From Shewanella putrefaciens (GTDB taxonomy: Bacteria; Pseudomonadota; Gammaproteobacteria; Enterobacterales; Shewanellaceae), in contig NZ_CP066370.1 in NCBI RefSeq assembly GCF_016406325.1, positions 2,666,001 through 2,730,000 of the forward strand: a stretch of DNA of 64,000 nucleotides, written 5' to 3'. The position numbers and the translations under genes are program-made. Shown piece after piece: positions 19,893 to 28,651 of this stretch. How positions within the stretch are numbered: the stretch's first letter is position 1; every line of letters begins with the position of its first letter. The notes under the pieces are model-generated. The model searched no databases, had not been told where the DNA came from, and saw nothing but the letters and a program-made list of their open reading frames with translations.

Positions 19893-20153
19893 CTTTTTTC
19901 CCCAAATCTTGTTGTAATAGTTTTGTTTTCCCCAAGAAATTAGTCACAATAGCAAAAAATCTGTGACTAATAGGGCTTATGTTAGCCCCTAACTCGTTTC
20001 AAGTTAACGTAAAAATATTGAGTTAGCCACAAGTTTGTCACAAACATTTTTGCTATTTATAACAAAGTTTCATTCATTTGTTTGAAACATGCGTTTATCA
20101 CTTCGGCTAGTCGAGAAGTGGCGGGCATTCTCGCCAAGAGGAAAAAGAGACTC
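19893..20153. promoter_or_regulatory. Divergent promoter region with inverted repeats
   Basis: The 260 bp between the lipase gene and yciK contain TTAGTCACA (19940-19948) inverted as TGTGACTAA (19962-19970). They also contain the odd palindrome GTTTGT-C-ACAAAC (20033-20045). The first is 48 bases upstream of the lipase start and is a plausible operator. The binding protein is unknown. Confidence 0.35.
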
Positions 20154-20891
20154 ATGTTGGAATATCAAGCAGCAAAAGATTTACTTCAGGGCAAAACAAT
20201 CTTAGTCACAGGCGCTGGTGCTAGTATTGGTAAAGCGGCCGCTATTGCATTTGCAAAACACGGCGCCACCGTGATTTTACTCGGTAAAACAGTGAAAAAA
20301 CTGGAAGCGGTTTACGATCTAATAGAACAAGCCAGTTATCCCAAACCTGCTATAGTGCCATTGGATCTTAAGGGGGCAACGGAACAAAACTACCAAGATA
20401 TGGCCGACACCATTGCAGAACAATTTGGTCATTTAGACGGCTTATTACATAATGCTAGCTTGCTCGGTGCCTTAGGTCCGTTTGAACACATCGATATTTC
20501 ATCACTCGAAGATGTGCTCAAAGTGAACGTCACGGCCCAAGTTATGCTAACTAAAGCATTACTACCTGTGATGCGCCAAGCACCCAGTGCATCGATTATC
20601 TTTACGTCGAGCAGTGTGGGGCGTCAAGGCCGCGCCTATTGGGGACCTTATGCTTTCTCTAAGTTTGCCACCGAAGGCATGATGCAAGTTCTCGCCCATG
20701 AATGCGATGGCACCTCAGTTCGAGTTAACAGCATCAATCCAGGAGCTACCCGCACTGAGATGCGCGCTAAAGCCTACCCTGCAGAGAATCCACTGGATCT
20801 CAAAACCGCTGAAGAGATCATGCCGACCTATCTATATTTGATGGGTCAAGATTCTAGTGCCGTCAACGGACAGCAGTTTAACGCACAGTAA
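20154..20891 (+). CDS. yciK: YciK-family short-chain oxidoreductase
   Basis: A 245-residue classical SDR. The cofactor motif is TGAGASIG (family TGxxxGIG with Ser in place of the middle Gly). It also has HNASLLG, the catalytic Ser in FTSSSVGRQGRA and the YxxxK motif as YAFSK, then NPGATRTEMRA, which is characteristic of YciK. The open frame extends 24 codons upstream, but the ATG at 20154 aligns with E. coli YciK and has purine-rich AAGAGGAAAAAGAGA before it. Substrate unknown. Its E. coli neighbour sohB is also near it here. Confidence 0.92.
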   Translation: MLEYQAAKDLLQGKTILVTGAGASIGKAAAIAFAKHGATVILLGKTVKKLEAVYDLIEQASYPKPAIVPLDLKGATEQNYQDMADTIAEQFGHLDGLLHNASLLGALGPFEHIDISSLEDVLKVNVTAQVMLTKALLPVMRQAPSASIIFTSSSVGRQGRAYWGPYAFSKFATEGMMQVLAHECDGTSVRVNSINPGATRTEMRAKAYPAENPLDLKTAEEIMPTYLYLMGQDSSAVNGQQFNAQ

Positions 20892-21037
20892 TCAAATCGC
20901 TTATTCAGTTTCTGCCGATATGATTCTGCAATATTAAAGGGCCTATTTATGGCTCTTTATTATTTTAGATATTCTCAAAATGAAACCCAGAACTTGTCGA
21001 TGATATTAAGTACGACAAAGATACCGCACCGCCAATC

Positions 21038-22003
21038 CTAGCTTAACTGAATTTTTGCAAAATAAATCATCGTTTTAGCTTTGGCGACTCTGTTTGACTC
21101 ATCAAGCGAATTTTGTGTATCCAGCCGTGAGTCAGCTAACTCATGGCTTGAATAATAACTGACCCACAACTCATTTCCGTCAATCACAACGCCCGCATAA
21201 CTGGTATCGCCCTTCGATGGCAGCGTCAATAACTCTTGAACCACACCAGTATTTGGATGAATTTCAACTAAAGCCGTTCGAACTTGTTCATCATATAAAC
21301 GCACTACAGCCAACAAACGGGATTGATACATCAACATCACTGGCCCACCAATGCGCTTATCGAGTTCTTGCCATTGCCAATCGATAAATGGCGCTTGACT
21401 GCAACCAAGCAAACCAACATATTCTGGTCCCCATACGGGATCGCGCCTCAATAGACAAAAGCCGTTGTCTTGATCAAAAACAATGGCAGTTTCATTGACA
21501 TAACCCTGATTATTAAACACCTTTAACCAAGTCTCAAACTGCACCCCATCATCACTTTTATACAAGCGGGTATCGCCATCAGGCCCAGCGCGATAACCTA
21601 CGCCATAGAGTGCATTTTGATATTCGGTTAAGCGCCATAACCAATAACCTTTATCACCAATTTTGAGCGCATCCGACCACACTAGCCCATCGAGTGAACG
21701 CCAAAGATGTGATTGTAAGCCTGACTTATCGTGCAAAGTCCCACCGCCAAGTAAGAGTAATTCTCCTTGATACTCAATCAGTTTACCATCGCGTAAATCC
21801 GCCTCATCTGAACAGATAAGCGCCACGCTCTGCCAAGTTTCACCTAAATCTGCTGAGCGTAGAATACGCAGTGCACCATCGGGTGACACATGGGCAGTAC
21901 CTTCACGGAAAACGCAAAACAGTGCCCCCTGAAATCTGATTAAATCGGTAAATGCATTATGGGCACCCTGTTCCCAAATTCGTTTTACTGAAATTAGCTT
22001 CAT
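21038..22003 (-). CDS. Sialidase/BNR-repeat-like beta-propeller protein
   Basis: A 321-residue protein with no signal peptide. It carries repeated Asp-box-like segments: SADLGETWQSV (about 48-58), SLDGLVWSDA and SDDGVQFETW. This pattern belongs to the six-bladed sialidase superfamily, which includes many non-sialidase glycosidases and binding proteins. The arginine triad of true sialidases is not clearly present; the early segment reads LFCVFREGTAH, where one Arg could correspond. The frame starts at a TTG at 22018, but the ATG at 22003 has GAGGAG seven bases upstream and is preferred. It may act on a sugar chain; the substrate is unknown. Confidence 0.7.
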   Translation of the reverse strand: MKLISVKRIWEQGAHNAFTDLIRFQGALFCVFREGTAHVSPDGALRILRSADLGETWQSVALICSDEADLRDGKLIEYQGELLLLGGGTLHDKSGLQSHLWRSLDGLVWSDALKIGDKGYWLWRLTEYQNALYGVGYRAGPDGDTRLYKSDDGVQFETWLKVFNNQGYVNETAIVFDQDNGFCLLRRDPVWGPEYVGLLGCSQAPFIDWQWQELDKRIGGPVMLMYQSRLLAVVRLYDEQVRTALVEIHPNTGVVQELLTLPSKGDTSYAGVVIDGNELWVSYYSSHELADSRLDTQNSLDESNRVAKAKTMIYFAKIQLS

Positions 22004-22063
22004 CCATTCACTCCTCAATCCAACTGAGACTTGTTATAACATAGCTGCAAATAACAGAAAGCA

Positions 22064-22086
22064 AAAAGGCCGCGAAGCGGCCTTTT
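22064..22086 (-). terminator. Terminator of the scp-rluB transcription unit
   Basis: AAAAGGCCGC (22064-22073) and GCGGCCTTTT (22077-22086) with a three-base loop, placed just after the rluB stop. Confidence 0.92.
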
Positions 22087-22103
22087 GATTGGGATAGAAC
22101 AAC

Positions 22104-22979
22104 TTAACTGCGCTGGCGCGTTGGTTTAGCTTTTCCAGCCCCTGTGACTTTATGCTTACGCACCGCGCGGCGAATTTTGGCGCTTTTAACCTGAGCACGG
22201 GCCACACTGTGTTTATCAGCAGCAAGCATAGTGCGCGTTTCAGGCTCAAGACCCGCTAATTGACGCAAATAATTAACTTGTTCAACGGGCAATTCAACCC
22301 AACCACCGCGGGGCAGCGATTTTGGCAATTCGACCATACCATAACGAATACGGATCAAACGGCTCACCTGCACTTCTTGGGATTCCCACAAACGGCGCAC
22401 TTCACGGTTGCGACCTTCGCGTAAACACACATGCCACCACTGGTTCATGCCTTCGCCGCCCGCTGGCTTGATGCTATCAAACTGTGCTGGGCCGTCCTCT
22501 AACATCACACCTGTACGCAAACGTTGCACTGTCGCCTCTGGAATTTCACCAAAGGTACGCACCGCGTATTCACGGTCCACTTCGTTCGATGGGTGCATTA
22601 AACGGTTTGCTAACTCACCATCTGAGGTAAACAACAATAAACCTGAGGTGTTAATGTCTAAACGACCTACCGCTACCCAGCGAGAATCACGCACTTTAGG
22701 TAAGCGATCGAACACCGTTGGACGGCCTTCAGGATCTTTACGACTACAAATTTCGCCTTCGGGTTTATGATATGCCAGTACACGGCAAATCACGTCTTCG
22801 GCAGACTTTAACGAAATGGCTCTGCCATCGATACGCACTTTGGCATCGGCTTCAATCCGATCCCCAAGGCTAGCAATCTCACCATCAATACTAACTCGGC
22901 CTGCAGCAATCCATGCCTCCATCTCACGACGGGAGCCATGGCCTGCACGGGCCAAGACTTTCTGCAATTTTTCACTCAT
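22104..22979 (-). CDS. rluB: 23S rRNA pseudouridine(2605) synthase
   Basis: A 291-residue RsuA/RluB-family synthase, the same length as E. coli RluB. An N-terminal S4 RNA-binding domain ([20 protein letters not shown]) is followed by the catalytic motif [17 protein letters not shown] with the essential Asp. The C-terminal part has the [14 protein letters not shown] motif and then a basic tail. It isomerises U2605 in 23S rRNA. The start overlaps the end of scpB by eight bases, so translation is coupled. Confidence 0.95.
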   Translation of the reverse strand: MSEKLQKVLARAGHGSRREMEAWIAAGRVSIDGEIASLGDRIEADAKVRIDGRAISLKSAEDVICRVLAYHKPEGEICSRKDPEGRPTVFDRLPKVRDSRWVAVGRLDINTSGLLLFTSDGELANRLMHPSNEVDREYAVRTFGEIPEATVQRLRTGVMLEDGPAQFDSIKPAGGEGMNQWWHVCLREGRNREVRRLWESQEVQVSRLIRIRYGMVELPKSLPRGGWVELPVEQVNYLRQLAGLEPETRTMLAADKHSVARAQVKSAKIRRAVRKHKVTGAGKAKPTRQRS

Positions 22980-23571
22980 TAGTATTTTGCTCTTCTGACT
23001 GTTCTGGCGCTGATTTCAAACCTGAAAAAACCGCCTGCAATGACTCAGTATCCGACAGCGGCGGTAAATCCGCTAAGGTGTCTAAGCCAAAATATGCTAA
23101 AAATTCTAAGGTAGTGGCATATAACGCGGGTCGCCCCGGTACTTCTTTATGACCAACTACTTTAATCCAATGTCTATCTGACAAACTTTTTATGATATGG
23201 CTACTTATAGCCACACCGCGCACCTGTTCAATATCGCCACGAGTCACAGGTTGACGATAAGCAATCACCGCCAAAGTTTCTAATGTCGCACGCGAATATT
23301 TAGGGGCTTTTTCCTGCCACAGGGGCTGCAAAAAAGGACTCAATACTTCTAAGGTCTGGAAGCGATAACCCCCAGCGACTTTCACAAGTTGTACACCTCT
23401 GTCTTGATAATCCTGTTGCAGCTCATCCAATGCCGCTTTTATTTTGTCTCTGGAAACCGTGAAATCCACCAAGACAGTGTCTTTCAACATTTTCGCCGAC
23501 AAGGGTTTCCCCAATACAAACAAACTCGCTTCAATAAGCTGTTTTAATTGAGTCGGATTTATCTGCATCAA
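22972..23571 (-). CDS. scpB: Segregation and condensation protein B
   Basis: A 199-residue ScpB with two winged-helix domains. Family motifs are [14 protein letters not shown] at the N terminus, [31 protein letters not shown], and [17 protein letters not shown]. It forms the kleisin-associated part of the SMC-ScpAB condensin in the nucleoid. It follows scpA with no gap and overlaps rluB. Confidence 0.95.
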   Translation of the reverse strand: MMQINPTQLKQLIEASLFVLGKPLSAKMLKDTVLVDFTVSRDKIKAALDELQQDYQDRGVQLVKVAGGYRFQTLEVLSPFLQPLWQEKAPKYSRATLETLAVIAYRQPVTRGDIEQVRGVAISSHIIKSLSDRHWIKVVGHKEVPGRPALYATTLEFLAYFGLDTLADLPPLSDTESLQAVFSGLKSAPEQSEEQNTNE

Positions 23572-24360
23572 TTAATAGGCCTTAACGTAAATAGTTGAAA
23601 ACGGCTCTGTTTGGTACAATTCAACCAATAATTCTTTGACTAATTCCATCAAAGCTAAGAAGGTGACTACCACGCCAGCACGGCCTTCTTCTACGGTAAA
23701 TAAACGTTCAAAGGCCGTAAAATCTTCCGAGTTCAACATGGCTAAAATCTGGCTCATGCGTTCACGGGTCGATAACTGTTCACGCTTAACATGATGATCT
23801 TCATAGGCATCGATACGTTTGAGTACATCACCAAAGGCGCGGGCAATTTCAAACAACGAAACTTCTGGCGGGATCACCAGTGGCTTAATCCCGGGTGCTG
23901 CCACGGCTTTGGCTTGAAATACATCCCGCTCGAGCCGCGGTAAATCATCGAGTTTTTGCGACGCTTCTTTAATCACTTCATAGGCTTTCAACTGACGGAT
24001 CAATTGTGCCCGTGGATCTTCCTCAACCTCATCTTCGGCCACCATACGCGGCAGCAGCAAACGGGATTTAATCTCGGCAAGCGTTGCTGCCATCACTAAA
24101 TAATCGGCGGCAAGTTCGATTCGAGCCTGAGTCAGCAACGTAATATATTCTAAATACTGCGCGGTGATTTGCTGAATGGGTAAATCGACAACGTCTAATT
24201 TTTGCTTACGGATCAAATATAAAAGTAAATCCAATGGTCCTTCAAAGGACTCAAGGAACACTTCCAATGCCTCCGGCGGAATAAACAAATCCAGCGGCAT
24301 TTCGGTCATTGCCTGACCACGAATAACGGCTAAGGGTAAACTCTGTTGCGTGCCCTGCAT
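23572..24360 (-). CDS. scpA: Segregation and condensation protein A
   Basis: A 262-residue kleisin. The N-terminal helical SMC-binding domain carries the family start LESFEGPLDLLLYLIRKQKLDVVDLPI, then LAADYLVMAATLAEIKSRLLLP. The C-terminal winged helix ends in TEPFSTIYVK. ScpA bridges SMC heads with ScpB. Enterobacteria use MukBEF instead, so scpAB in this rluB-yciO neighbourhood is typical of Shewanella and other gammaproteobacteria. It is directly upstream of scpB. The ribosome-binding site is distant (GGAG eleven bases from the ATG), so the start could shift downstream. Confidence 0.93.
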   Translation of the reverse strand: MQGTQQSLPLAVIRGQAMTEMPLDLFIPPEALEVFLESFEGPLDLLLYLIRKQKLDVVDLPIQQITAQYLEYITLLTQARIELAADYLVMAATLAEIKSRLLLPRMVAEDEVEEDPRAQLIRQLKAYEVIKEASQKLDDLPRLERDVFQAKAVAAPGIKPLVIPPEVSLFEIARAFGDVLKRIDAYEDHHVKREQLSTRERMSQILAMLNSEDFTAFERLFTVEEGRAGVVVTFLALMELVKELLVELYQTEPFSTIYVKAY

Positions 24361-24519
24361 CCGCTATCTTGCTCCGTTAACACTGCGCTATCCAACCTAG
24401 GCTAACGCCAAACGCGCGATTATACCTGTAAATTTACGGCGATAAAACTGCCAAATGTTGACTACCACTATCCGAATCACTTACCCGCATCCATTAGCGA
24501 TAAATCTAATGCGGCAGAT

Positions 24520-25140
24520 TTAGAGGAACGGCGTGATATCACCCGCGCCTTCACGTAAAATCTCGGCGCCATCTTCAGACATATCAATTACAGTCGTCGG
24601 CTTTTCGCCTAAATAACCACCGTGGATAATCACATCCACTTGATGCTCGAGCAAATCACGAATTTGTTCAGGATCAGACTCGGCAAACTCGGCATTTGGC
24701 ATCACTAAACTGGTCGACATCAGCGGCGCATCTAAGGCTTCAAGCAACGCCAGTGCGATCACATTGTCGGGCACGCGAATACCTATGGTCTTTTTCTTGT
24801 CATTTTGCAGCCGACGGGGCACTTCTTTGGTCGCTTTAAAAATGAAGGTATAAGGTCCAGGCGTGCAACTTTTTAGAATACGATAGGCTTGGTTATCCAC
24901 CTTGGCGTAGGTTGCAAGCTCGGAGAGATCACGGCACATCAATGAAAAATTATGATCGTTCTCAATTTGACGAATTCTCGCCATCCGCGTCATCGCGTCT
25001 TTCTCACCAATCAAGCAGCCTAATGCATAGCCTGAATCGGTGGGGTAAACAATCACACCGCCTGCTTTTAAGGCTGCGACGGCTTGACTGATAAGACGGG
25101 CTTGCGGATTTACTTCATGTACATAAAAAAACTGACTCAT
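24520..25140 (-). CDS. yciO: YciO/Sua5-family protein
   Basis: A 206-residue YrdC-domain protein. Visible features are GGVIVYPTDSGYALGCLIGEKDA near the N terminus (family PTDTxYGLG with Ser for Thr), KKKTIGIRVPDN, and PLMSTSLVMP. YrdC/Sua5 proteins make threonylcarbamoyl-AMP for tRNA t6A; YciO is a paralogue whose main role is debated. The frame runs to 25176, but the ATG at 25140 overlaps the rnm stop as ATGA, which signals coupled translation. Confidence 0.92.
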   Translation of the reverse strand: MSQFFYVHEVNPQARLISQAVAALKAGGVIVYPTDSGYALGCLIGEKDAMTRMARIRQIENDHNFSLMCRDLSELATYAKVDNQAYRILKSCTPGPYTFIFKATKEVPRRLQNDKKKTIGIRVPDNVIALALLEALDAPLMSTSLVMPNAEFAESDPEQIRDLLEHQVDVIIHGGYLGEKPTTVIDMSEDGAEILREGAGDITPFL

Positions 25141-25997
25141 GGTCGTTCCATCCAAGATCTCGATTGCCAGACCCAATCAATACCTTGGGGCTGATACAGA
25201 TTTTTACCTAATTCTATCCAATTGCTTGGAAAGTGAAAATCACTCCCTATCGATGCAAGCAACTGGTTTTGAACGCTCAGCGCCACAAGATTGGCCCTGT
25301 CGTCTAACGTTTGCTGGCCGAGTACCACTTCCATGGCATCTCCACCTGCTTCTTTAAATTCGCGCACTAAGCGCTTAAGCCACTTAGCGGATAACTTGTA
25401 ACCGCTAGGGTGGGCTAACACAGCTAACCCGCCCGCGTTATGGATCACTTCAATCGCGCTAGCCATATCGCCCCAATTATTGGGCACATAACCGGTTTTA
25501 CCCCGAGCTAAATAGCGTTTAAATACACTCGGCATATCCACAGCATGACCCTTATCAGCCATCCAGCGAGCGTAATGTCCACGGCTCAACGCGGCATCAC
25601 CCGCCAACGCCTTAGCGCCTTCGTAGGCACCTTCGATACCAGCTTTAGCTAATCTATGGCCAATTTCTTGGGCACGTAATTCACGTAATTCACGCTGGTT
25701 TTCTAAAAATGCTAATAGCGCGAGGTTATCAGCATCGAAGTTAAGCGCCACGATATGAATATCGTAACTATTCCAGCGAGTAGAGATTTCCACGCCAGAA
25801 ATCAATTTCAATGGTGCAGCTTGTGCCTGATTAAAGGCACTGGCTTCAGGTAAACCTGCCACAGTGTCGTGATCGGTGATCGCAAATAACTGCACGCCCT
25901 TTTCAAGGGCTCTTGCCACCAATTCAGACGGCGTTAACTGACCATCGGACGCGGTCGTGTGGCTGTGTAAATCAGCCAATATGCTTTGAGTATTCAT
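25137..25997 (-). CDS. rnm: RNase AM, PHP-domain 5'-3' exonuclease
   Basis: A 286-residue PHP phosphoesterase (E. coli RNase AM/YciV/TrpH 293). Metal-binding motifs in order are DLHSHTTASDG, FAITDHDT, ISGVEIST, HPSG and GSDFHFP. In E. coli it trims 5' ends of 5S and 23S rRNAs and acts on 3',5'-bisphosphonucleotides. An in-frame ATG at 26045 would add 16 residues, but the motif-based length supports 25997. A perfect 22-base palindrome lies 13 bases before this start. It is divergent from the trp operon, as in E. coli. Confidence 0.92.
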   Translation of the reverse strand: MNTQSILADLHSHTTASDGQLTPSELVARALEKGVQLFAITDHDTVAGLPEASAFNQAQAAPLKLISGVEISTRWNSYDIHIVALNFDADNLALLAFLENQRELRELRAQEIGHRLAKAGIEGAYEGAKALAGDAALSRGHYARWMADKGHAVDMPSVFKRYLARGKTGYVPNNWGDMASAIEVIHNAGGLAVLAHPSGYKLSAKWLKRLVREFKEAGGDAMEVVLGQQTLDDRANLVALSVQNQLLASIGSDFHFPSNWIELGKNLYQPQGIDWVWQSRSWMERP

Positions 25998-26010
25998 GGC
26001 GCTATTGTAC

Positions 26011-26032
26011 GCGCATTTGTTAACAAATGCGC
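26011..26032. promoter_or_regulatory. Perfect 22-base palindrome upstream of rnm
   Basis: The half-site GCGCATTTGTT is followed immediately by its exact reverse complement, centred on GTTAAC. It is 13 bases upstream of the preferred rnm start. It could be an operator or, as RNA, a nine-base-pair stem with a TTAA loop close to the start codon. The central GTTAAC is shared with the E. coli TrpR operator, but the flanking bases differ. Confidence 0.55.
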
Positions 26033-26116
26033 TGCTATCTCGCACTTTGTCGCTAAGTCATATTAATTTTATGCCTCATTGAAGTGGATAAATCGCAGAA
26101 AATGAAAAATATTCAA

Positions 26117-26148
26117 TTGACATTATTGCTCGGCTCATGTTTTCTATA
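26117..26148 (+). promoter_or_regulatory. Probable trp promoter
   Basis: A perfect -35 hexamer TTGACA (26117-26122) lies about 60 bases before the leader peptide. The -10 is less clear; TTTTCT at 26140-26145 (17-base spacer) and the adjacent TCTATA are both weak matches. The TTGACA at the right distance from trpL makes this the most likely promoter. Confidence 0.55.
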
Positions 26149-26180
26149 GGTCCATTAACGAATTAGCGAGACCCTTTTGA

Positions 26181-26237
26181 ATGACCCACATTAACGCTTC
26201 ATTAAACATCATTTGGTGGTGGCACTTCCCAACGTAG
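26181..26237 (+). CDS. trpL: trp operon leader peptide
   Basis: An 18-residue frame reading MTHINASLNIIWWWHFPT with three consecutive Trp codons (12-14) and a TAG stop. It was found by reading the region; it is too short for ordinary ORF calling. The stop codon lies at the edge of the attenuator's region 2, so a ribosome stalled on the Trp codons would free that region. The ribosome-binding site is weak (GCGAG). The peptide serves as a Trp-tRNA sensor for the attenuator. Confidence 0.93.
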   Translation: MTHINASLNIIWWWHFPT

Positions 26238-26314
26238 CGGGTGGTGTGAAGCTCTGTGCTCATTTGAAAGTGACCAGAATCAACAAAAAAGCCCGCAGAA
26301 ATGCGGGCTTTTTT
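26223..26314 (+). promoter_or_regulatory. trp attenuator
   Basis: Alternative RNA stems are visible. Region 1:2 is CACTTCCC (26223-26230) with GGGTGGTG (26239-26246), with one mismatch and a wobble pair. The antiterminator is GCGGGT (26237-26242) with GCCCGC (26291-26296). The terminator is AAAAAAGCCCGCA (26285-26297) with TGCGGGCTTTTTT (26302-26314), a 13-base arm ending in T residues. High charged tRNA-Trp favours 1:2 and termination; stalling at WWW favours the antiterminator and expression of trpE-A. Confidence 0.9.
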
Positions 26315-26413
26315 GTTAGGTGCGAAAAATGTCGGCAAACTCGGGTGAAAAATTAAGAAAGCGAGATAACTCATAATGTTAAAGACATTTAATCAGGTAG
26401 CTGGAGTATGAAC

Positions 26414-28039
26414 ATGCCCAAACAGACATTCGCACGCTCAAGCACGCTCAAGGCGGCATTAACCTACCACAGCGATCCACTGCGCTTATATCAGCACATC
26501 ACCCAAGATGCACCCCATACTATGTTGCTCGAATCGGCCGAAATCGACAGTAAAGATCATTTAAAAAGTATGGTGATGACCCATGCCGCCATGATGATCC
26601 GCTGCGATGGTTATCAACTGACCTTCACCGCACTGACCGACAATGGCGCGAGCTTACTTGCCCCTATCGAAACCTTTTTCTGCGCGAGTGCAAATCTAGT
26701 CAGAGATAACTTGACCTTAGTGGTCACACTGCAAAAAGACACTCAGCTGCAGGATGAAGATGCGCGCTTAAAATCGACCTCGCCACTCGATGGCCTGCGG
26801 ATGTTTATCCAGCAGATTGATTGTGGCGCTCATACTGACAGCCAGACTAAACCCGCCTTTGAAGATCTGTTTTTAGGTGGCGTACTGGCCTACGACTTGA
26901 TTGATACCGTTGAGCCACTGCCCGCCGTACCGAACCGCGATAACGATTGCCCAGACTACTTATTCTACCTCGCCGAAACCTTAATCCTTATCGACCATAA
27001 ACTAAAACAAGCCGACATAATTACCCATAACTTCAGTCACGATTCAGCTCAATATGCCGCCATCACCGCAACGCTAAGTGAGCGGGTACAAAGTTTAACT
27101 GCAGAGTGTAAAACCCTCGGTAATTCACCTGCCGATGTGCCGACACTGGTCGCCATCGATGCAACTGAGCAAGTCAATATTTCCGATGAGGAGTTCAAAC
27201 AAACCGTTATCGATTTGAAAGAACACATTATTGCAGGCGATATTTTCCAAGTGGTGCCATCCCGTAGCTTTAGTTTGCCTTGCCCGAATACCTTAGGGGC
27301 TTATCGCGCCCTGCGCCTGACGAACCCAAGCCCCTATATGTTTTATTTCAGGGGGCATGATTTTACGCTTTTTGGTGCCTCACCAGAAAGTGCGCTCAAA
27401 TTTGATGCCAGCAGTAATCAAGTGGAAGTCTACCCGATTGCTGGCACCCGTAAACGCGGTAAAACCGCCACGGGCGAGATTGATTTTGACTTAGATAGCC
27501 GCATCGAACTTGAACTGCGCTTAGATAAAAAAGAACTGTCGGAACACTTAATGCTGGTCGATTTAGCTCGCAACGATATCGCGCGCATCAGCCAAAGCGA
27601 CAGCCGCAAAGTCGCCGAACTACTAAAAGTTGACCGCTATTCCCATGTAATGCACCTCGTCAGCCGCGTAACGGGTCAACTGCGCCAAGATTTAGATGCG
27701 CTGCATGCTTATCAGGCCTGTATGAATATGGGCACATTAGTGGGCGCACCAAAAGTACGTGCATCACAACTGGTACGCCAAGCGGAAAAAGCGCGCCGGG
27801 GCAGCTATGGCGGCGCTGTGGGTTACCTTAACGCCCTTGGAGACATGGACACTTGCATCGTGATCCGCTCCGCCTTTGTTAAAAATGGCATCGCCTTTAT
27901 TCAAGCGGGCGCTGGCGTGGTATTTGATTCGGATCCCCAAAGCGAGGCAGATGAAACCCGTCAAAAAGCCCAAGCCGTGATTTCAGCCATCAAGATGGGC
28001 GCTGGACTACAAGTAAACACTTCAGTGCAATATCAATAG
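26414..28039 (+). CDS. trpE: Anthranilate synthase component I
   Basis: A 541-residue chorismate-binding enzyme. The N-terminal domain contains the tryptophan feedback motif LLESAE (from residue 38). The C-terminal catalytic domain has IAGDIFQVVPSR, YPIAGTRKRGK, ELSEHLMLVDLARNDI and GAVGYLNALGDMDTCIVIR. It converts chorismate and ammonia to anthranilate, with TrpG supplying ammonia. An ATG at 26408 is in frame, but GGAG is only one base before it and seven before the ATG at 26414, so the latter is chosen. First structural gene after the attenuator; trpG follows nine bases later. Confidence 0.96.
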   Translation: MPKQTFARSSTLKAALTYHSDPLRLYQHITQDAPHTMLLESAEIDSKDHLKSMVMTHAAMMIRCDGYQLTFTALTDNGASLLAPIETFFCASANLVRDNLTLVVTLQKDTQLQDEDARLKSTSPLDGLRMFIQQIDCGAHTDSQTKPAFEDLFLGGVLAYDLIDTVEPLPAVPNRDNDCPDYLFYLAETLILIDHKLKQADIITHNFSHDSAQYAAITATLSERVQSLTAECKTLGNSPADVPTLVAIDATEQVNISDEEFKQTVIDLKEHIIAGDIFQVVPSRSFSLPCPNTLGAYRALRLTNPSPYMFYFRGHDFTLFGASPESALKFDASSNQVEVYPIAGTRKRGKTATGEIDFDLDSRIELELRLDKKELSEHLMLVDLARNDIARISQSDSRKVAELLKVDRYSHVMHLVSRVTGQLRQDLDALHAYQACMNMGTLVGAPKVRASQLVRQAEKARRGSYGGAVGYLNALGDMDTCIVIRSAFVKNGIAFIQAGAGVVFDSDPQSEADETRQKAQAVISAIKMGAGLQVNTSVQYQ

Positions 28040-28048
28040 GAGCCAAAT

Positions 28049-28651
28049 ATGAAACTCTATCTACTCGATAACTTTGACTCCTTTACCTACAACCTAGTGG
28101 ATCAATTTCGCAGCCTAGGCTGTGAAGTGGTGATTTACCGCAACGATGTTGCCGCCGATTTTATTGCCGAAAAACTGCTTAACGAACAAGTACCCGCAGC
28201 CCTCGTGTTATCACCCGGTCCTGGCGCACCCCATGAGGCGGGATCTATGATGGCACTTATCGCCAAAGTTGCGGGTAAGGTGCCTATGCTGGGTATCTGC
28301 CTTGGGCATCAAGCCATGGTGGAATATTACGGCGGCACAGTGGCACGCGCACCTTTTGTGGTACACGGCAAAGCAAGCCCGACTTTCCATGACGGTACTG
28401 GCGTATTTGCCGGTTTGCCCTCTCCCCTGCCCGTTGCCCGTTATCACAGTCTCGTCGCCACTCAAGTACCTGACTGCCTGCAAGTGATCGCAACCACTGA
28501 AGCTATGCCGATGGCGATTTTGCACCCGCAGCATAGAGCCGTTGGGTTTCAGTTCCACCCAGAATCGATTCTGACGACGTTGGGCAGCACACTGCTCATT
28601 CAAACATTGGCATTTCTGACCCAAGACATGACAGCAGGAGTAGACGCATGA
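28049..28651 (+). CDS. trpG: Anthranilate synthase component II, glutamine amidotransferase
   Basis: A 200-residue class I amidotransferase. LLDNFDSFTYNLVDQ is at the N terminus, the oxyanion motif is SPGPGAPHEAG, the nucleophile is Cys84 in GICLGHQAM, and the catalytic His-Glu is in FQFHPES. It is a stand-alone subunit, not fused to trpD as in E. coli. Its stop overlaps the trpD start as ATGA. Confidence 0.96.
   Translation: MKLYLLDNFDSFTYNLVDQFRSLGCEVVIYRNDVAADFIAEKLLNEQVPAALVLSPGPGAPHEAGSMMALIAKVAGKVPMLGICLGHQAMVEYYGGTVARAPFVVHGKASPTFHDGTGVFAGLPSPLPVARYHSLVATQVPDCLQVIATTEAMPMAILHPQHRAVGFQFHPESILTTLGSTLLIQTLAFLTQDMTAGVDA

Noticed and set aside
26144..26374. 76-codon minus-strand frame over the trp leader
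   Set aside because: The region is fully explained by the trp promoter, leader peptide and attenuator on the other strand.
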